Of a stretch of 44,287 bases of DNA, positions 32,885 through 41,033 are shown in pieces (position 1 is the stretch's first letter; every line of letters begins with the position of its first letter). Source of the DNA: Streptomyces sp. LUP30 (GTDB taxonomy: Bacteria > Actinomycetota > Actinomycetes > Streptomycetales > Streptomycetaceae); NCBI RefSeq assembly GCF_001746365.1, contig NZ_MJAJ01000064.1, positions 1 through 44,287 on the forward strand. Reading direction: 5' to 3'. A model generated the notes under the pieces. The model had not been told where the DNA came from and did no database searches. It saw only the letters and a program-made list of their open reading frames with translations. The translations under genes were made by a program, and so were the position numbers.

Positions 32885-34483
32885 GACGGACGTCGGCGCG
32901 GCGGCGGGTTCGGCGATCCGCACGACCGGCAGGGTCGTGCGGAGCGTGGTCAGGTCGACGCGGCCGTTGTGCTGGACGGCCGTGACCCCGGTGCCGGTCA
33001 CCGAGCACTCCACCAGCCGGCCGCCGCCCGAGCCGTCGAAGCGCATGCCGGTGGCCGCGCAGTCGTCGAAGCGGCTGTGCGAGACGTCCAGATACGCCGA
33101 GCCCGTCACGCAGACGCCGAACGACTGGGCGTCGCTGACGCGGAGGTTCGCGACGACGAGCCGCGCTGTTCCGTGCGCGAGGGCCCCGCCGGTGGTCACC
33201 GCCGAGACGTCGCAGTCGTGCGCGTGCAGTTGCGCCTCCTCGCCGGCGCTGAAGCCCAGCAGCCCGCGCTGTGCGGAGACCCCCTTCAGCGTGGCCCGGG
33301 ACTGGCCGACGACGGCCACGGCCGCCATGTCGAAGTCGTGGATCGTCGAGTCGGTGAGCTCGGCCGTCGTCCCGCCGTTGCCGCGGGTCTCCAGGCCGAA
33401 CGGACAGCGCTCGACGCGGATCTGCTCGAAGACGGCCTTGCTCTCGTCCCAGACCCGCAGCGCGACGCCCGTCAGGTCCAGGACGGCGGTGCGGGTGAAG
33501 CGGCCCCGGGCCTTGTCGGTGACCGCGATGCCGACGTTGCCGCCCGTGACGCGGCAGCCGGTCACCCGGGGAGCGCCGCCGCCGGTGGACAACACGCCGA
33601 TGTTCCCCGCGCCGAGGATCTCGCAGTCCTCGAACGTGCCCCGGCCCGCGTCCTGGACATGTACGCCGGTGTCCCGGCAGTCGGCGAACACACAGCCGTG
33701 CACCGAGGGGTCGGCGCCGCTCGCCACCAGGATCCCGTTCTCGGCGTCGGTGACGCGGGTACCGCGCACCGAGCCGCGGGACTGCTCGACGAACGCGAGC
33801 GCCGCCATGTGCACGGCGTCGATCCTGCAGTCCTCCACCGTCAACTCGGCCCGGGTGTCCGCCATGAGGGCCGCCTTCTCGGTCCCGGTGACCTCGCATC
33901 CGGCGAGATGCGCCCATGCGTCACTGACCCGCACGCCGTGGATGCGGGCACCGTCGACGCGACTGGCCCGCATCGTGACCCGGGCGCTCTCGATCACCGC
34001 GAGGGCGTTGTTCGCGGAGTCGGCGAACCGGCACCGTTCGACGTGCCCGGCGGAACCGGCGAACACGACCCGGCCGAACCAGAACTGACTGTCCGTCAAT
34101 GTTGCGGCCGTGTGCGGCCGCACGTGCACGCACACCCCGTCGTGCGCCCGTACCTCCACCCGGTCGAGCAGGAGGGCCCCTCCCTGGCAGTCGACGACAC
34201 CGGCGTCGGCGTTCCGGCCGACCAGCACGAGCCCTCGGACCGCCACCGAGCCGAGGACGTCGAGCACGGTGCCGCGGGGTCGGCTCACCACCACCGAGCC
34301 GGGCTCGCCGAGCGCGATCAGCTCGACCTCGCCGCGGAGGGCGAGCCGCTCCTCCTCGTAATGGCCGGGAGCGATCTCCACGCGCGCAGCCCGGCCCCGT
34401 GCGGCGGCGGCGCGCAGCGCGGACGCGATGTCGGGATGGGCGCCGCGACCCCCGTGCGGCGACACGACGTACTTCTTGACCAT
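32762..34483 (-). CDS. Right-handed parallel beta-helix repeat protein with C-terminal NNY-GPVF-AWNN tag
   Basis: A 573-residue protein. Residues 1-90 begin MVKKYVVSPHGGRGAHPDIA and contain an ALRAAAARGRAARVEIAPGH cap as in pectate-lyase-like helices. About 18 turns follow of roughly 22-24 residues with G-x-x-V/I-x-D/S-x-A-x-x-x-V-x-x-C periodicity, the mark of a beta-helix. No pectate-lyase active-site residues are evident. No signal peptide is present, so it is probably cytoplasmic. Residues 534-562 (VNNYYGPVF, AQLAWNN, VVQQQ) repeat the motif found at residues 7-35 of the downstream gene. The ATG at 34483 has GGGGGAAG upstream. It is coupled by a 4-base overlap to the 135-aa gene. Related proteins may act as sensor or scaffold domains; the exact function is unknown. 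Confidence 0.82.
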   Translation of the reverse strand: MVKKYVVSPHGGRGAHPDIASALRAAAARGRAARVEIAPGHYEEERLALRGEVELIALGEPGSVVVSRPRGTVLDVLGSVAVRGLVLVGRNADAGVVDCQGGALLLDRVEVRAHDGVCVHVRPHTAATLTDSQFWFGRVVFAGSAGHVERCRFADSANNALAVIESARVTMRASRVDGARIHGVRVSDAWAHLAGCEVTGTEKAALMADTRAELTVEDCRIDAVHMAALAFVEQSRGSVRGTRVTDAENGILVASGADPSVHGCVFADCRDTGVHVQDAGRGTFEDCEILGAGNIGVLSTGGGAPRVTGCRVTGGNVGIAVTDKARGRFTRTAVLDLTGVALRVWDESKAVFEQIRVERCPFGLETRGNGGTTAELTDSTIHDFDMAAVAVVGQSRATLKGVSAQRGLLGFSAGEEAQLHAHDCDVSAVTTGGALAHGTARLVVANLRVSDAQSFGVCVTGSAYLDVSHSRFDDCAATGMRFDGSGGGRLVECSVTGTGVTAVQHNGRVDLTTLRTTLPVVRIAEPAAAPTSVVNNYYGPVFHQAVHHAQLAWNNSSVVQQQTNHSDEDGVGR

Positions 34484-34614
34484 GCCCGCTTCCCCCGCAG
34501 CACCGACCGTGAAGAATCGTTGACTCGCGGTGGCCGATGCTACCGGAGCGGACCGGGCGTCGGACGGGCCGCGTGAGGCCTTCACCCGCCCCTCCGGCTC
34601 TCCGTCCCGCCCGG

Positions 34615-35436
34615 TCAGGGTTTGCGGGCGACCCCGGCGTAGACCGGCACGATGCCCTCTGCCTGGGCCGCCACGTCCTGCGGCTCCGGCCGCCAGCCGG
34701 AGACCGGGATCACGCCGGGGCCGAGCAGCTCCAGGCCGTCGAAGAAGCGGACGAACTCGGAGAGCGGCCGGGGGTGGAAGGGCGTGCCGCTGCGCCGGAA
34801 GTTCTCGGCCGCCTTCCCGACCGCCTCCGGGTTCAGATCGGCGGTCACCTGGGAGAGGATCAGCCAACTGCCCGGGGCGAGTGCGGCCGTGTAGTCCTTC
34901 AGCAGGCCGTGTACGTCGTCGCCGTCCGGGTCCGTGCCCAGATAGTGCGTCAGCGCCACCAGCGACAGCGCGACCGGCCGCCCGAAGTCCAGAGAGCCGG
35001 CGGCCCGGTTCAGCAACGCGACGCGGTCGCGGACGTCGGCGTGCACGTACCGGGTGGAGCCCTCGGCCGACCCGTGCAGCAGCGCCTCCGCGTGCCGCAG
35101 CCCGATCGGATCGTTGTCCGCGTAGACGACCCGCGCCTCGGGTGCCACGTCCTGCACCACCTGGTGCAGGTTGGGCTCGGTGGGGATTCCTGTGCCGACG
35201 TCCAGGAACTGGCGTATGCCGGCCTCGGCGGCCGCCCGCACGGCCCGCTGCATGAACCGCCGGTTGGCCCGTGCGCCGCGCAGCACCGTGTCGTCCACGG
35301 CGAGGATCCGCCGGGCCAGCTCCTCGTCCACGGGGTAGTTGTCCTTGCCGCCCAGCCACCAGTCGTAGACACGCGCGGGATGCGGCCTGGTGGTGTCGAC
35401 ACGTGCGGCGAAGTGGTCCGGGTCGGTTCCGGTCAT
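34615..35436 (-). CDS. SAM-dependent methyltransferase, DUF574 (Methyltransf_19) type
   Basis: A 273-residue protein with the actinobacterial DUF574 layout: PHPARVYDWWLGGKDNYPVD near the N-terminus, then the AdoMet motif FLDVGTGIPTEPNLHQV, an acidic loop VVYADNDPIG, VALSLVALTHYL and LILSQVTADLNPEA. These proteins are common in Streptomyces, often next to XRE regulators. Their substrates are not known, although several take part in antibiotic or development-linked regulation. The ATG at 35436 has AGGAG about 9 bases upstream. The XRE/DUF5753 gene lies immediately upstream on the same strand, probably co-transcribed. Confidence 0.88.
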   Translation of the reverse strand: MTGTDPDHFAARVDTTRPHPARVYDWWLGGKDNYPVDEELARRILAVDDTVLRGARANRRFMQRAVRAAAEAGIRQFLDVGTGIPTEPNLHQVVQDVAPEARVVYADNDPIGLRHAEALLHGSAEGSTRYVHADVRDRVALLNRAAGSLDFGRPVALSLVALTHYLGTDPDGDDVHGLLKDYTAALAPGSWLILSQVTADLNPEAVGKAAENFRRSGTPFHPRPLSEFVRFFDGLELLGPGVIPVSGWRPEPQDVAAQAEGIVPVYAGVARKP

Positions 35437-35491
35437 CCTGGTCTGCTCCTGGAAAGGTCCGAAGGGGAGCGGCTCGGGCGGCGGGCCGCGT

Positions 35492-36355
35492 TCAGAGGCC
35501 GGCGCGGAGGTCGCGCAGGATGTTCTTGGTGTGCAGCGCCGACGCGGCGTGCGTCGTCATGTGGTCGAGGACCTCCAGATGCGCGGAGACCTCCTTGCGG
35601 TCGTCGAGATACAGGGCGCCGGTCAGATACTCGGTGACGACCATGTCGGGCAGTTCGGGCTCGGCGAAACGGAACAGCGAGAACGGCGCGGACGTCCCCG
35701 GATGGGGACCGGCCGCGAACTCGGAGATCTGCAGGGTGACCCGGTCGTGCTCGGCGAACTCCAGCAGTTTGTCGAGCTGTTCGGACATCACGGCGGCGTC
35801 CGTGCTCACGGGGCGACGCAGCACCGTCTCGTCCATCACCACCCACAGGTGGGGCGGGTCCTCGCTCTCCAGCAGTCGCTGGCGCGCCATCCGCAGCGAC
35901 ACGTGCCGCTCGATCGCCTCCGGGGTGGTCCGCCCGACGGTGCCCGCGTCCAGGACGGCCCGCGCGTAGTCCTCCGTCTGCAGCAGCCCCGGAACGAAGT
36001 GCGGCTCGTACGAGCGGATCAGCCGGGCCGCGCCCTCCAGGCTGACGTAGAGGCTGAACCACTCCGGCAGCACGTCGTGATAGCGCTGCCACCAGCCGGG
36101 CCGGTTCGCGTCCTCGGTGAGCGAGACGAACGTCTCGGTCTCGGCCTCGGGGACCCCGTACGTCTCCAGCAGCACCTGCACATAGGGGACCTTCAGCGCG
36201 ACGTCGGCCGTCTCCATGCGGCGTACGGTCGCCGGGGCCACGCGCAGCGCGCGGGCCGCCTCCTCGCGACTGAGACCGGCCGCCTCGCGCAGCTCCTGCA
36301 GACGCCTGCCGAGCACCACCTGGCCCACCGTGGGCGCGGGCCGCCGTTCACTCAC
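35492..36355 (-). CDS. XRE-family transcriptional regulator with DUF5753-like C-terminus
   Basis: A 287-residue protein. Residues about 12-70 are a helix-turn-helix domain (LGRRLQELREAAGLSREEAA, then VAPATVRRMETADVALKVPY). The remaining 215 residues match the DUF5753 type seen in Streptomyces regulators (PGWWQRYHDVLPEWFSLYVS, FVPGLLQTEDYARAVL, VMDETVLRRPV, LQISEFAAGPHPG). The GTG at 36355 is chosen. Such regulators are often paired with a small DUF397 protein, but none is visible here. The coupled DUF574 methyltransferase may be its partner or target. Confidence 0.88.
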   Translation of the reverse strand: MSERRPAPTVGQVVLGRRLQELREAAGLSREEAARALRVAPATVRRMETADVALKVPYVQVLLETYGVPEAETETFVSLTEDANRPGWWQRYHDVLPEWFSLYVSLEGAARLIRSYEPHFVPGLLQTEDYARAVLDAGTVGRTTPEAIERHVSLRMARQRLLESEDPPHLWVVMDETVLRRPVSTDAAVMSEQLDKLLEFAEHDRVTLQISEFAAGPHPGTSAPFSLFRFAEPELPDMVVTEYLTGALYLDDRKEVSAHLEVLDHMTTHAASALHTKNILRDLRAGL

Positions 36356-36464
36356 GCCACGTCTCCCCTACGCGTTCGGGCACACCGGCCAGTGTGTCAC
36401 GTTCCGGTGCGCGACTCACGGGAACGGAGTCGAACATTCCTCGCGGTCTCGGCATGACGGTGCA

Positions 36465-37334
36465 TCAACCGACAGCCGTGTGGAGGTACTTCACCGTGGC
36501 CGGGTCGGCCGGGAGGAACGTCTCGATGGCGAGTTCGGCGACGGTCACGTCCATGGGGGTGTTGAAGGTGGAGACGGACGAGATGAAGGAGAGGACCCTT
36601 CCCTCGTGTTCGATCCGCATCGGCAGCGCGAAGTACGGAACGTCTTCCGCCGGGCCGGCCGGAGGAGAGCCGGCCGAAGAAGAGCTGGTCGGAGAAGGGC
36701 TCTCGGCGAGCGGGTACGCGGCGACCTCGTCGTACAGCGCCCGCAGCGGCGCCGAGCGGTACAGCGCGATCTGGCGTTCCATCTGCGCCAGCAGGTGGCC
36801 GCGCCACTCCGGCAGGTTGTGGATGCGCGGCGCGAGACCCTGAGGGTGGAGGGTGAGGCGCATCGCGTTGAGCGGCGGCGTGAGCAGGGACTCCGGCACG
36901 CCGTCCAGCAGCATCGCGATGCCCCTGTTGGCCGCCACCACGTCGTACAGCGCGTCCATGACCAGCGCCGGATACGGCTCGTAGCCCCGGATGAGCCGCT
37001 CCAGTCCGGTGCGCAACGTGTCCAGCGCGGGGTCGTCGAGCGGGGTCTGGGGGTAGCGCGGGGCGTAGCCGGCGGCCAGGAGCAGCGCGTTGCGCTCCCG
37101 CACGGGCACGTCCAGGCGTTCGGCGAGCCGCAGCACCATCTCCTCGCTGGGCCGGGAGCGGCCCGTCTCCACGAAGCTGATGTGCCGGGCCGAGGAGTCG
37201 GCGCTCAGCGCCAGTTCCAGTTGGCTCATCCGCCGACGCTCCCGCCAGGCCCGCAGCAACGGGCCGACACCACGGTCGGCGGGCACGGCGGGGACGGTGG
37301 GCACGGCGTTCGTACCGGTCGCGGCAGTGGTCAT
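36465..37334 (-). CDS. XRE-family transcriptional regulator with MmyB-like ligand-binding domain
   Basis: A 289-residue protein. The HTH (about 27-80) is RAWRERRRMSQLELALSADS to SFVETGRSRPSEEMVLRLA. The rest is MmyB-like: YPALVMDALYDVVAANRGI, LHPQGLAPRIHNLPEW, a Ser/Pro-rich insertion (SPSPTSSSSAGSPP) and VAELAIETFLPADPAT. MmyB-type domains may bind a fatty acid or similar ligand in relatives. The ATG at 37334 lacks a clear ribosome site. It is divergent from the pterin dehydratase gene, 162 bases away. Confidence 0.85.
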   Translation of the reverse strand: MTTAATGTNAVPTVPAVPADRGVGPLLRAWRERRRMSQLELALSADSSARHISFVETGRSRPSEEMVLRLAERLDVPVRERNALLLAAGYAPRYPQTPLDDPALDTLRTGLERLIRGYEPYPALVMDALYDVVAANRGIAMLLDGVPESLLTPPLNAMRLTLHPQGLAPRIHNLPEWRGHLLAQMERQIALYRSAPLRALYDEVAAYPLAESPSPTSSSSAGSPPAGPAEDVPYFALPMRIEHEGRVLSFISSVSTFNTPMDVTVAELAIETFLPADPATVKYLHTAVG

Positions 37335-37496
37335 GCCCAAGACCGTAGTTGAGGAACGCAGGGATGTGCGCGGCTGTAGCCGCTCTCTCGCCGCGAGCGT
37401 CGCCTGCTGACCACGGGCGGACCTCTGACCAGGGCCGGGACGGCGTTCCTGTGGCACGCTGGACAGGTACGCGACACCCAGGAAGGGAGCCGGGAC

Positions 37497-37802
37497 ATGG
37501 CCGTCGAACCGCTGTCGCGGAAAGAGATCGAGGAGCACCTGTCCGAGCTGCCCGGCTGGTCTCTGGACGGCGACCGTCTCACCCGTTCGTACCGACTGGA
37601 CTCCCACTTCGCCGCGGCGGCCCTGGTCGTCCATGTCGCCCGGATCCAGGAGGAGCTCGACCACCACTCCGAGCTCACCCTCGGTTACCACTCGGTGGCC
37701 CTCGCCGTGCACACCCACAGCGCGGGAGGGGCCGTCACCCGCCTCGACGTCGAACTGGCCCGCCGGGTGGAGGAAGCGGCCCCCGCACACGGGGCCCGCT
37801 GA
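37497..37802 (+). CDS. phhB: 4a-hydroxytetrahydrobiopterin dehydratase (pterin-4a-carbinolamine dehydratase)
   Basis: A 101-residue enzyme that dehydrates 4a-hydroxy-tetrahydropterin, recycling the cofactor of aromatic amino-acid hydroxylases. Key features are the helix RIQEELDHHSELTLGYHSV with catalytic H56-H57, the later His pair H72/H74 in AVHTHSAGG, and the terminal D in RLDVELA. The length fits the family (about 95-105 aa). The ATG at 37497 follows GGAAGGGAG. It is followed by an unusual A-rich stretch and a methyltransferase gene on the same strand. No hydroxylase gene is nearby. Confidence 0.9.
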   Translation: MAVEPLSRKEIEEHLSELPGWSLDGDRLTRSYRLDSHFAAAALVVHVARIQEELDHHSELTLGYHSVALAVHTHSAGGAVTRLDVELARRVEEAAPAHGAR

Positions 37803-37820
37803 CCCACCAGGCAACACGGG

Positions 37821-37900
37821 AGAGAAACAGCAAGAAGCGGCAAGAAACAAGAAGAGAAGAAACAAGCGGCCAGAAATAAGCGGCAACAAGCGAGAAGCGC
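37821..37900 (+). other. A-rich, T-poor intergenic stretch with AAGCGGC repeats
   Basis: Eighty bases with only one T and far more A than any other part of the window, lying in the 157-base gap between the pterin dehydratase and the methyltransferase. AAGCGGC occurs three times (37835-37841, 37864-37870, 37878-37884). The methyltransferase frame stays open here but contains no usable start, so it is probably an untranslated leader. Confidence 0.7.
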
Positions 37901-37959
37901 GGGGCACGGCGGGCAGGGAGCAGGGGCGGGCGACGGCGGCGACGGATCGGGGAACGCGC

Positions 37960-38751
37960 GTGCTGGACTACGACGAGGAAGCCGAACGGTACGACGTCTC
38001 GCGCGGCGGCGAACCCCGGGCGGCGGCCGCCGCGCAGGGCGTGCTGAGCCTCGTGCCGGCTCGGGCCCGCAGTCTGCTGGACGTCGCCTGCGGCACGGGC
38101 ATCGTGACCCGGCGGCTCGCGTCCGGCCGGGAGGGGCTTCGCGTGACGGGCGTGGACCGGGCCCCCGCCATGGCCGGGCACGCGGCCGCCCGGTTGCCCG
38201 GCGCGGTCGTCCTCGCCGACGCCCGCCGGCTCCCCTTCCGGGACGGGGGGTTCGACGCCGTGAGCAGTGTCTGGCTGCTCCACCTCGTCGGAGATCCCGC
38301 GGACGCGCGGCGGATCGTCGCCGAGTGCGCGCGGGTGCTGCGGCCGGGCGGCGTCTACGTCACCACGGTCGACAAGGGCGCCTCGCACAACGTGGGCAGC
38401 GACATCGATGTCGTCCTGGCCGCCCGTCCGCCCCGCCCCGCCTCCGACACCGCCGAGGCCGTCGAGTCGTACGCCCTCGGATGTGGTCTGGTCCCGGCCG
38501 GCGAGGCCCGCTTCCCCGGCCGGGGACAGGGCCGCAGCCCGCGCCGGGCCATCGCGGACCTGCGACGCGGCTGGTTCGTCACCCTGCCGCCCGGGCATCC
38601 GCTCGCCGACGACTTCGCCGCCCGCCTCGCGGCCCTGCCGGACCAGGACCGGCCCCGCCCCGACCCGGTGTTCACTCTCAGGGCGTTTCGGAAACCGCCT
38701 TCTGGGATGATTCCGGTCGCGCGCCCTCGGGTGGAGCAATCCTTTGCGTAA
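37960..38751 (+). CDS. Class I SAM-dependent methyltransferase
   Basis: A 263-residue methyltransferase. AdoMet motif I is SLLDVACGTGIVTRRLA, then VTGVDRAPAMAGHAAARL, an FDAVSSVWLLHLVGDP strand and CARVLRPGGVYVTTVD. The substrate is not known. The GTG at 37960 has GGGGA upstream. The frame is open farther 5' but has no start codon. The last ~70 bases overlap the convergent hypothetical gene at 38678 (74-bp overlap); the extra C-terminal residues after FRKP look atypical for the family. Confidence 0.85.
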   Translation: MLDYDEEAERYDVSRGGEPRAAAAAQGVLSLVPARARSLLDVACGTGIVTRRLASGREGLRVTGVDRAPAMAGHAAARLPGAVVLADARRLPFRDGGFDAVSSVWLLHLVGDPADARRIVAECARVLRPGGVYVTTVDKGASHNVGSDIDVVLAARPPRPASDTAEAVESYALGCGLVPAGEARFPGRGQGRSPRRAIADLRRGWFVTLPPGHPLADDFAARLAALPDQDRPRPDPVFTLRAFRKPPSGMIPVARPRVEQSFA

Positions 38752-39301
38752 CCGGATACGCAACGGGGCGCGTGACGCTCGGGCGGGTGAAGTCCATGAC
38801 CCAGTTGGTCAGCCAGGTCCGGCCGCCGTCCGACGAGAAGGCCTGTTCCCAGCGGGCGGAGGCGCCCGAGATGCCCGACCAGATGAAGCGGGCCCGCACG
38901 TTCCGTCCGTCGTGGACGTCGTCGCCGTAGAACTCTCCGCGATCACGACGGGGCCCACCCGAGCCCTCCCGGACGCCGGCCCCCTCGACCTCGTCTCCGT
39001 CTCCGTCGTATGTTCCGAAGCCGCCGATCACCGGGGGGAAGAGCCGGCCGCTGCGGCTGGACGCCCAGTTCAGCGACCACTGGCGGGTCTCCGGGTCGAA
39101 GAGCCGCAGGGTCAGTCCCTTCGCCCCGAGGTGCGGCATGTCGATCTCGTCGATGTTCGCGGCGCCGTCGAACAGCGGCCGGCACACGGCCGTGGACGCG
39201 AACTCCTCCCACTGGCTGCCGGGGTCGAGGAAGTCGGTGCGCCTGCGGTGGCGGACCTCCCACTCGCCGTGGAAGAAGTCGAAGTCGTGCGGGCCGCTCA
39301 T
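38678..39301 (-). CDS. DUF1579-like hypothetical protein
   Basis: A 207-residue beta-rich protein beginning MSGPHDFDFFHGEWEVRHRR, with TRQWSLNWASSRSGRL, FYGDDVHDGRNVRARFIW and a run of Trp/Asp/Gly-rich strands. This resembles the DUF1579/heme-binding-barrel-like calycin family of unknown function. The C-terminal 40 residues are disordered and lie opposite the methyltransferase 3' end. The ATG overlaps the stop of the upstream gene (39298), so the two genes form an operon, divergent from the YafY-type regulator that may control them. Confidence 0.7.
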   Translation of the reverse strand: MSGPHDFDFFHGEWEVRHRRRTDFLDPGSQWEEFASTAVCRPLFDGAANIDEIDMPHLGAKGLTLRLFDPETRQWSLNWASSRSGRLFPPVIGGFGTYDGDGDEVEGAGVREGSGGPRRDRGEFYGDDVHDGRNVRARFIWSGISGASARWEQAFSSDGGRTWLTNWVMDFTRPSVTRPVAYPVTQRIAPPEGARPESSQKAVSETP

Positions 39302-39873
39302 GAACGCTCTCCCGTCGTCCGGTCGGTCAGGGAGTCGGCCAGATAGGCCTCGAGGTCCGGGGCCTCGGACGCCGGGCGGTCGAGCATGTGTCGTACCCAC
39401 GCGTCCCGTTCGTGCAGGATCGGCGGCAGTTCCCAGACGCAGCCGATCCAGGGCCGGTCGGTCGTCACGAAGTGGGTGGGGTCGTGGTCCGGGCAGCCCA
39501 GCACCGGCTGGCCCGCCGCGGCGCCCCCGAAGTGCAGCACGTTGTCCCACACCCAGCTGTACGCGTTGAGGTAGGCGCCGTCGTCGCCGCCCCGGTGCAG
39601 GACGACGAACGTGGCAGGCGGCGTCCCGTCCGGCTCGGGCAGCAGGTCGGGGAGGATCGCGTAGGCCGCCTGCTCTACCTCCGGCGCGATGCCCGCCGGA
39701 TCGGCGGTGACGTGGTAGCGCTTGATCCACCGTCCCGCGAGCTCCATCGGGGGAAGCACGGTCAGCGGTTTCTCGACGAAGGGCACGCTGGGCGCAAAGG
39801 ACGCAGAGGAGACCGGGGGAGCCGGGGGCGCTGCGGAGGCGAGGGGTCGGGCAGTGGGGCGGGAGAAGGTCAT
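39298..39873 (-). CDS. Hypothetical protein coupled to the DUF1579-like gene
   Basis: A 191-residue protein. The N-terminal 35 residues are Pro/Ala/Ser-rich. The core is WIKRYHVTADPAGIAPEVEQ, then PPATFVVLHRGGDDGAYLNA, then HFVTTDRPWIGCVWELPPIL and HERDAWVRHMLDR. I do not recognise a characterised family; similar proteins occur in actinobacteria next to YafY-type regulators. No catalytic motif stands out. The ATG at 39873 lies 26 bases from the operator-like repeat before the divergent regulator gene, suggesting shared control. Confidence 0.65.
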   Translation of the reverse strand: MTFSRPTARPLASAAPPAPPVSSASFAPSVPFVEKPLTVLPPMELAGRWIKRYHVTADPAGIAPEVEQAAYAILPDLLPEPDGTPPATFVVLHRGGDDGAYLNAYSWVWDNVLHFGGAAAGQPVLGCPDHDPTHFVTTDRPWIGCVWELPPILHERDAWVRHMLDRPASEAPDLEAYLADSLTDRTTGERS

Positions 39874-39898
39874 GGGCAGGACGTTAGGGCCGCTTCGC

Positions 39899-39913
39899 TG
39901 ACATCATGTGTCA
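39899..39913. promoter_or_regulatory. Operator-like inverted repeat before the YafY/WYL regulator
   Basis: TGACA, five-base spacer TCATG, TGTCA, ending at the base before the GTG at 39914. It sits between the divergent hypothetical operon and the regulator, so it is a good candidate for autoregulation and control of 39873-38678. The minus strand lacks an obvious sigma-70 -35/-10 pair, so promoter details are unclear. Confidence 0.55.
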
Positions 39914-40882
39914 GTGAAGTCCAGCCGTCTCGTCTCGATCCTCCTGCTGCTCCAGACGCGGGGGCGGATGACCGCCGCGCAGCTCGCCGAGGAGCTGGAG
40001 GTGTCGGTGCGCACGGTCTACCGGGACGTCGAGGCGCTGGGCGCGGCGGGCGTCCCGCTGTACGGCGACGCGGGCCACGCGGGCGGCTACCGCCTGCTGG
40101 ACGGATACCGGACCCGTCTGACGGGACTGAACGCCGACGAGGTCGAGGCCCTCTTCCTGGCCGGCGCTCCCGGCGCCGCCGCCCAGCTCGGCCTCGGATC
40201 GGTCCTGGCCGCCGCGCAGCTCAAGGTCCGTGCCGCGCTCCCGGCGGAGCTGCGGGCGCACGCCGACCGGATCAGCGGCCGCTTCCACCTGGACGCGCCC
40301 GGCTGGTACACGGAGGCGGGCGCGCACGAGGCGCCGTATCTGACGGCGGTCGCCGACGCGGTGTGGAACAACCGGGTCCTGCACGTCGTCTACCGACGCT
40401 GGAAGGAGCCCACCGACGTCGAACGCCGGCTCGAACCCTACGGACTGGTTCTCAAGGCGGGACGCTGGTACGTCGTGGCCGGCCCAGGACCGCGTACCTT
40501 CCGCGTCGACCAGATCCTCGAACTCACCCTGATGGAGCAGGAGTTCGTGCGACCGGCGGACTTCGACCTGGCCGCCCACTGGGCGGAGTACCAGCGCGGA
40601 TTCCACGAGCGGCTGTACCGGGACAGGGCGGAGGCGGTGGTGCGGCTCGCGCCGGGCGTGGCGCTCACCCGGGCGACGAGGCTCGACGAGCCGCCGGCGG
40701 CGGACGGCTGGACGACGGTCACGGTGCCGATCGAATCCGTCGAGCACGCCCACGCCGAGTTCCTGCGCCTGGGGGCGGACGTCGAGGTGCTACGGCCGGC
40801 CGGACTGCGTGCGCGGATCGCGAGGACGGTGACCGAACTGGCCGCGAAATACGGCGACCCGCGTGCATCCGGGGACGGGTGA
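39914..40882 (+). CDS. YafY-type transcriptional regulator (HTH_11 plus WYL domain)
   Basis: A 322-residue regulator. The N-terminal winged HTH is SSRLVSILLLLQTRGRMTAA, then ELEVSVRTVYRDVEAL. The C-terminal half carries a WYL domain with RVLHVVYRRW, RLEPYGLVLKAGRWYVVAG and a FRVDQILELTLM segment. WYL regulators sense nucleic-acid or small ligands and often repress adjacent genes. The GTG at 39914 is preferred because relatives begin VKSSRL; an earlier GTG at 39908 adds two residues. The likely target is the divergent pair at 39873-38678. Confidence 0.9.
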   Translation: MKSSRLVSILLLLQTRGRMTAAQLAEELEVSVRTVYRDVEALGAAGVPLYGDAGHAGGYRLLDGYRTRLTGLNADEVEALFLAGAPGAAAQLGLGSVLAAAQLKVRAALPAELRAHADRISGRFHLDAPGWYTEAGAHEAPYLTAVADAVWNNRVLHVVYRRWKEPTDVERRLEPYGLVLKAGRWYVVAGPGPRTFRVDQILELTLMEQEFVRPADFDLAAHWAEYQRGFHERLYRDRAEAVVRLAPGVALTRATRLDEPPAADGWTTVTVPIESVEHAHAEFLRLGADVEVLRPAGLRARIARTVTELAAKYGDPRASGDG

Positions 40883-40907
40883 GGGGACGGCGCCCGTCCG
40901 TCCCCTC
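40881..40907. terminator. Terminator after the YafY-type regulator
   Basis: A perfect 10-bp stem GAGGGGACGG (40881-40890) and CCGTCCCCTC (40898-40907) with a 7-base loop, beginning at the stop codon. Confidence 0.8.
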
Positions 40908-40998
40908 GGTCCTCATGGTGGGTGCGGTCCTCACGGTGGTGCCGGTTCAGGGCCTCGGGCGTGCCCTGTGGTTCCGGTCCACGGTTCCGCTCCGTGAT

Positions 40999-41018
40999 GC
41001 CGCACGCGAGCGTGCGGC
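40999..41018. terminator. Terminator of the GH74 gene
   Basis: GCCGCACGC (40999-41007) pairs with GCGTGCGGC (41010-41018); the effective loop is about 4 bases. It lies 16 bases beyond the minus-strand stop at 41034. Confidence 0.75.
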
Positions 41019-41033
41019 GGGCCCCCGCCGGTT

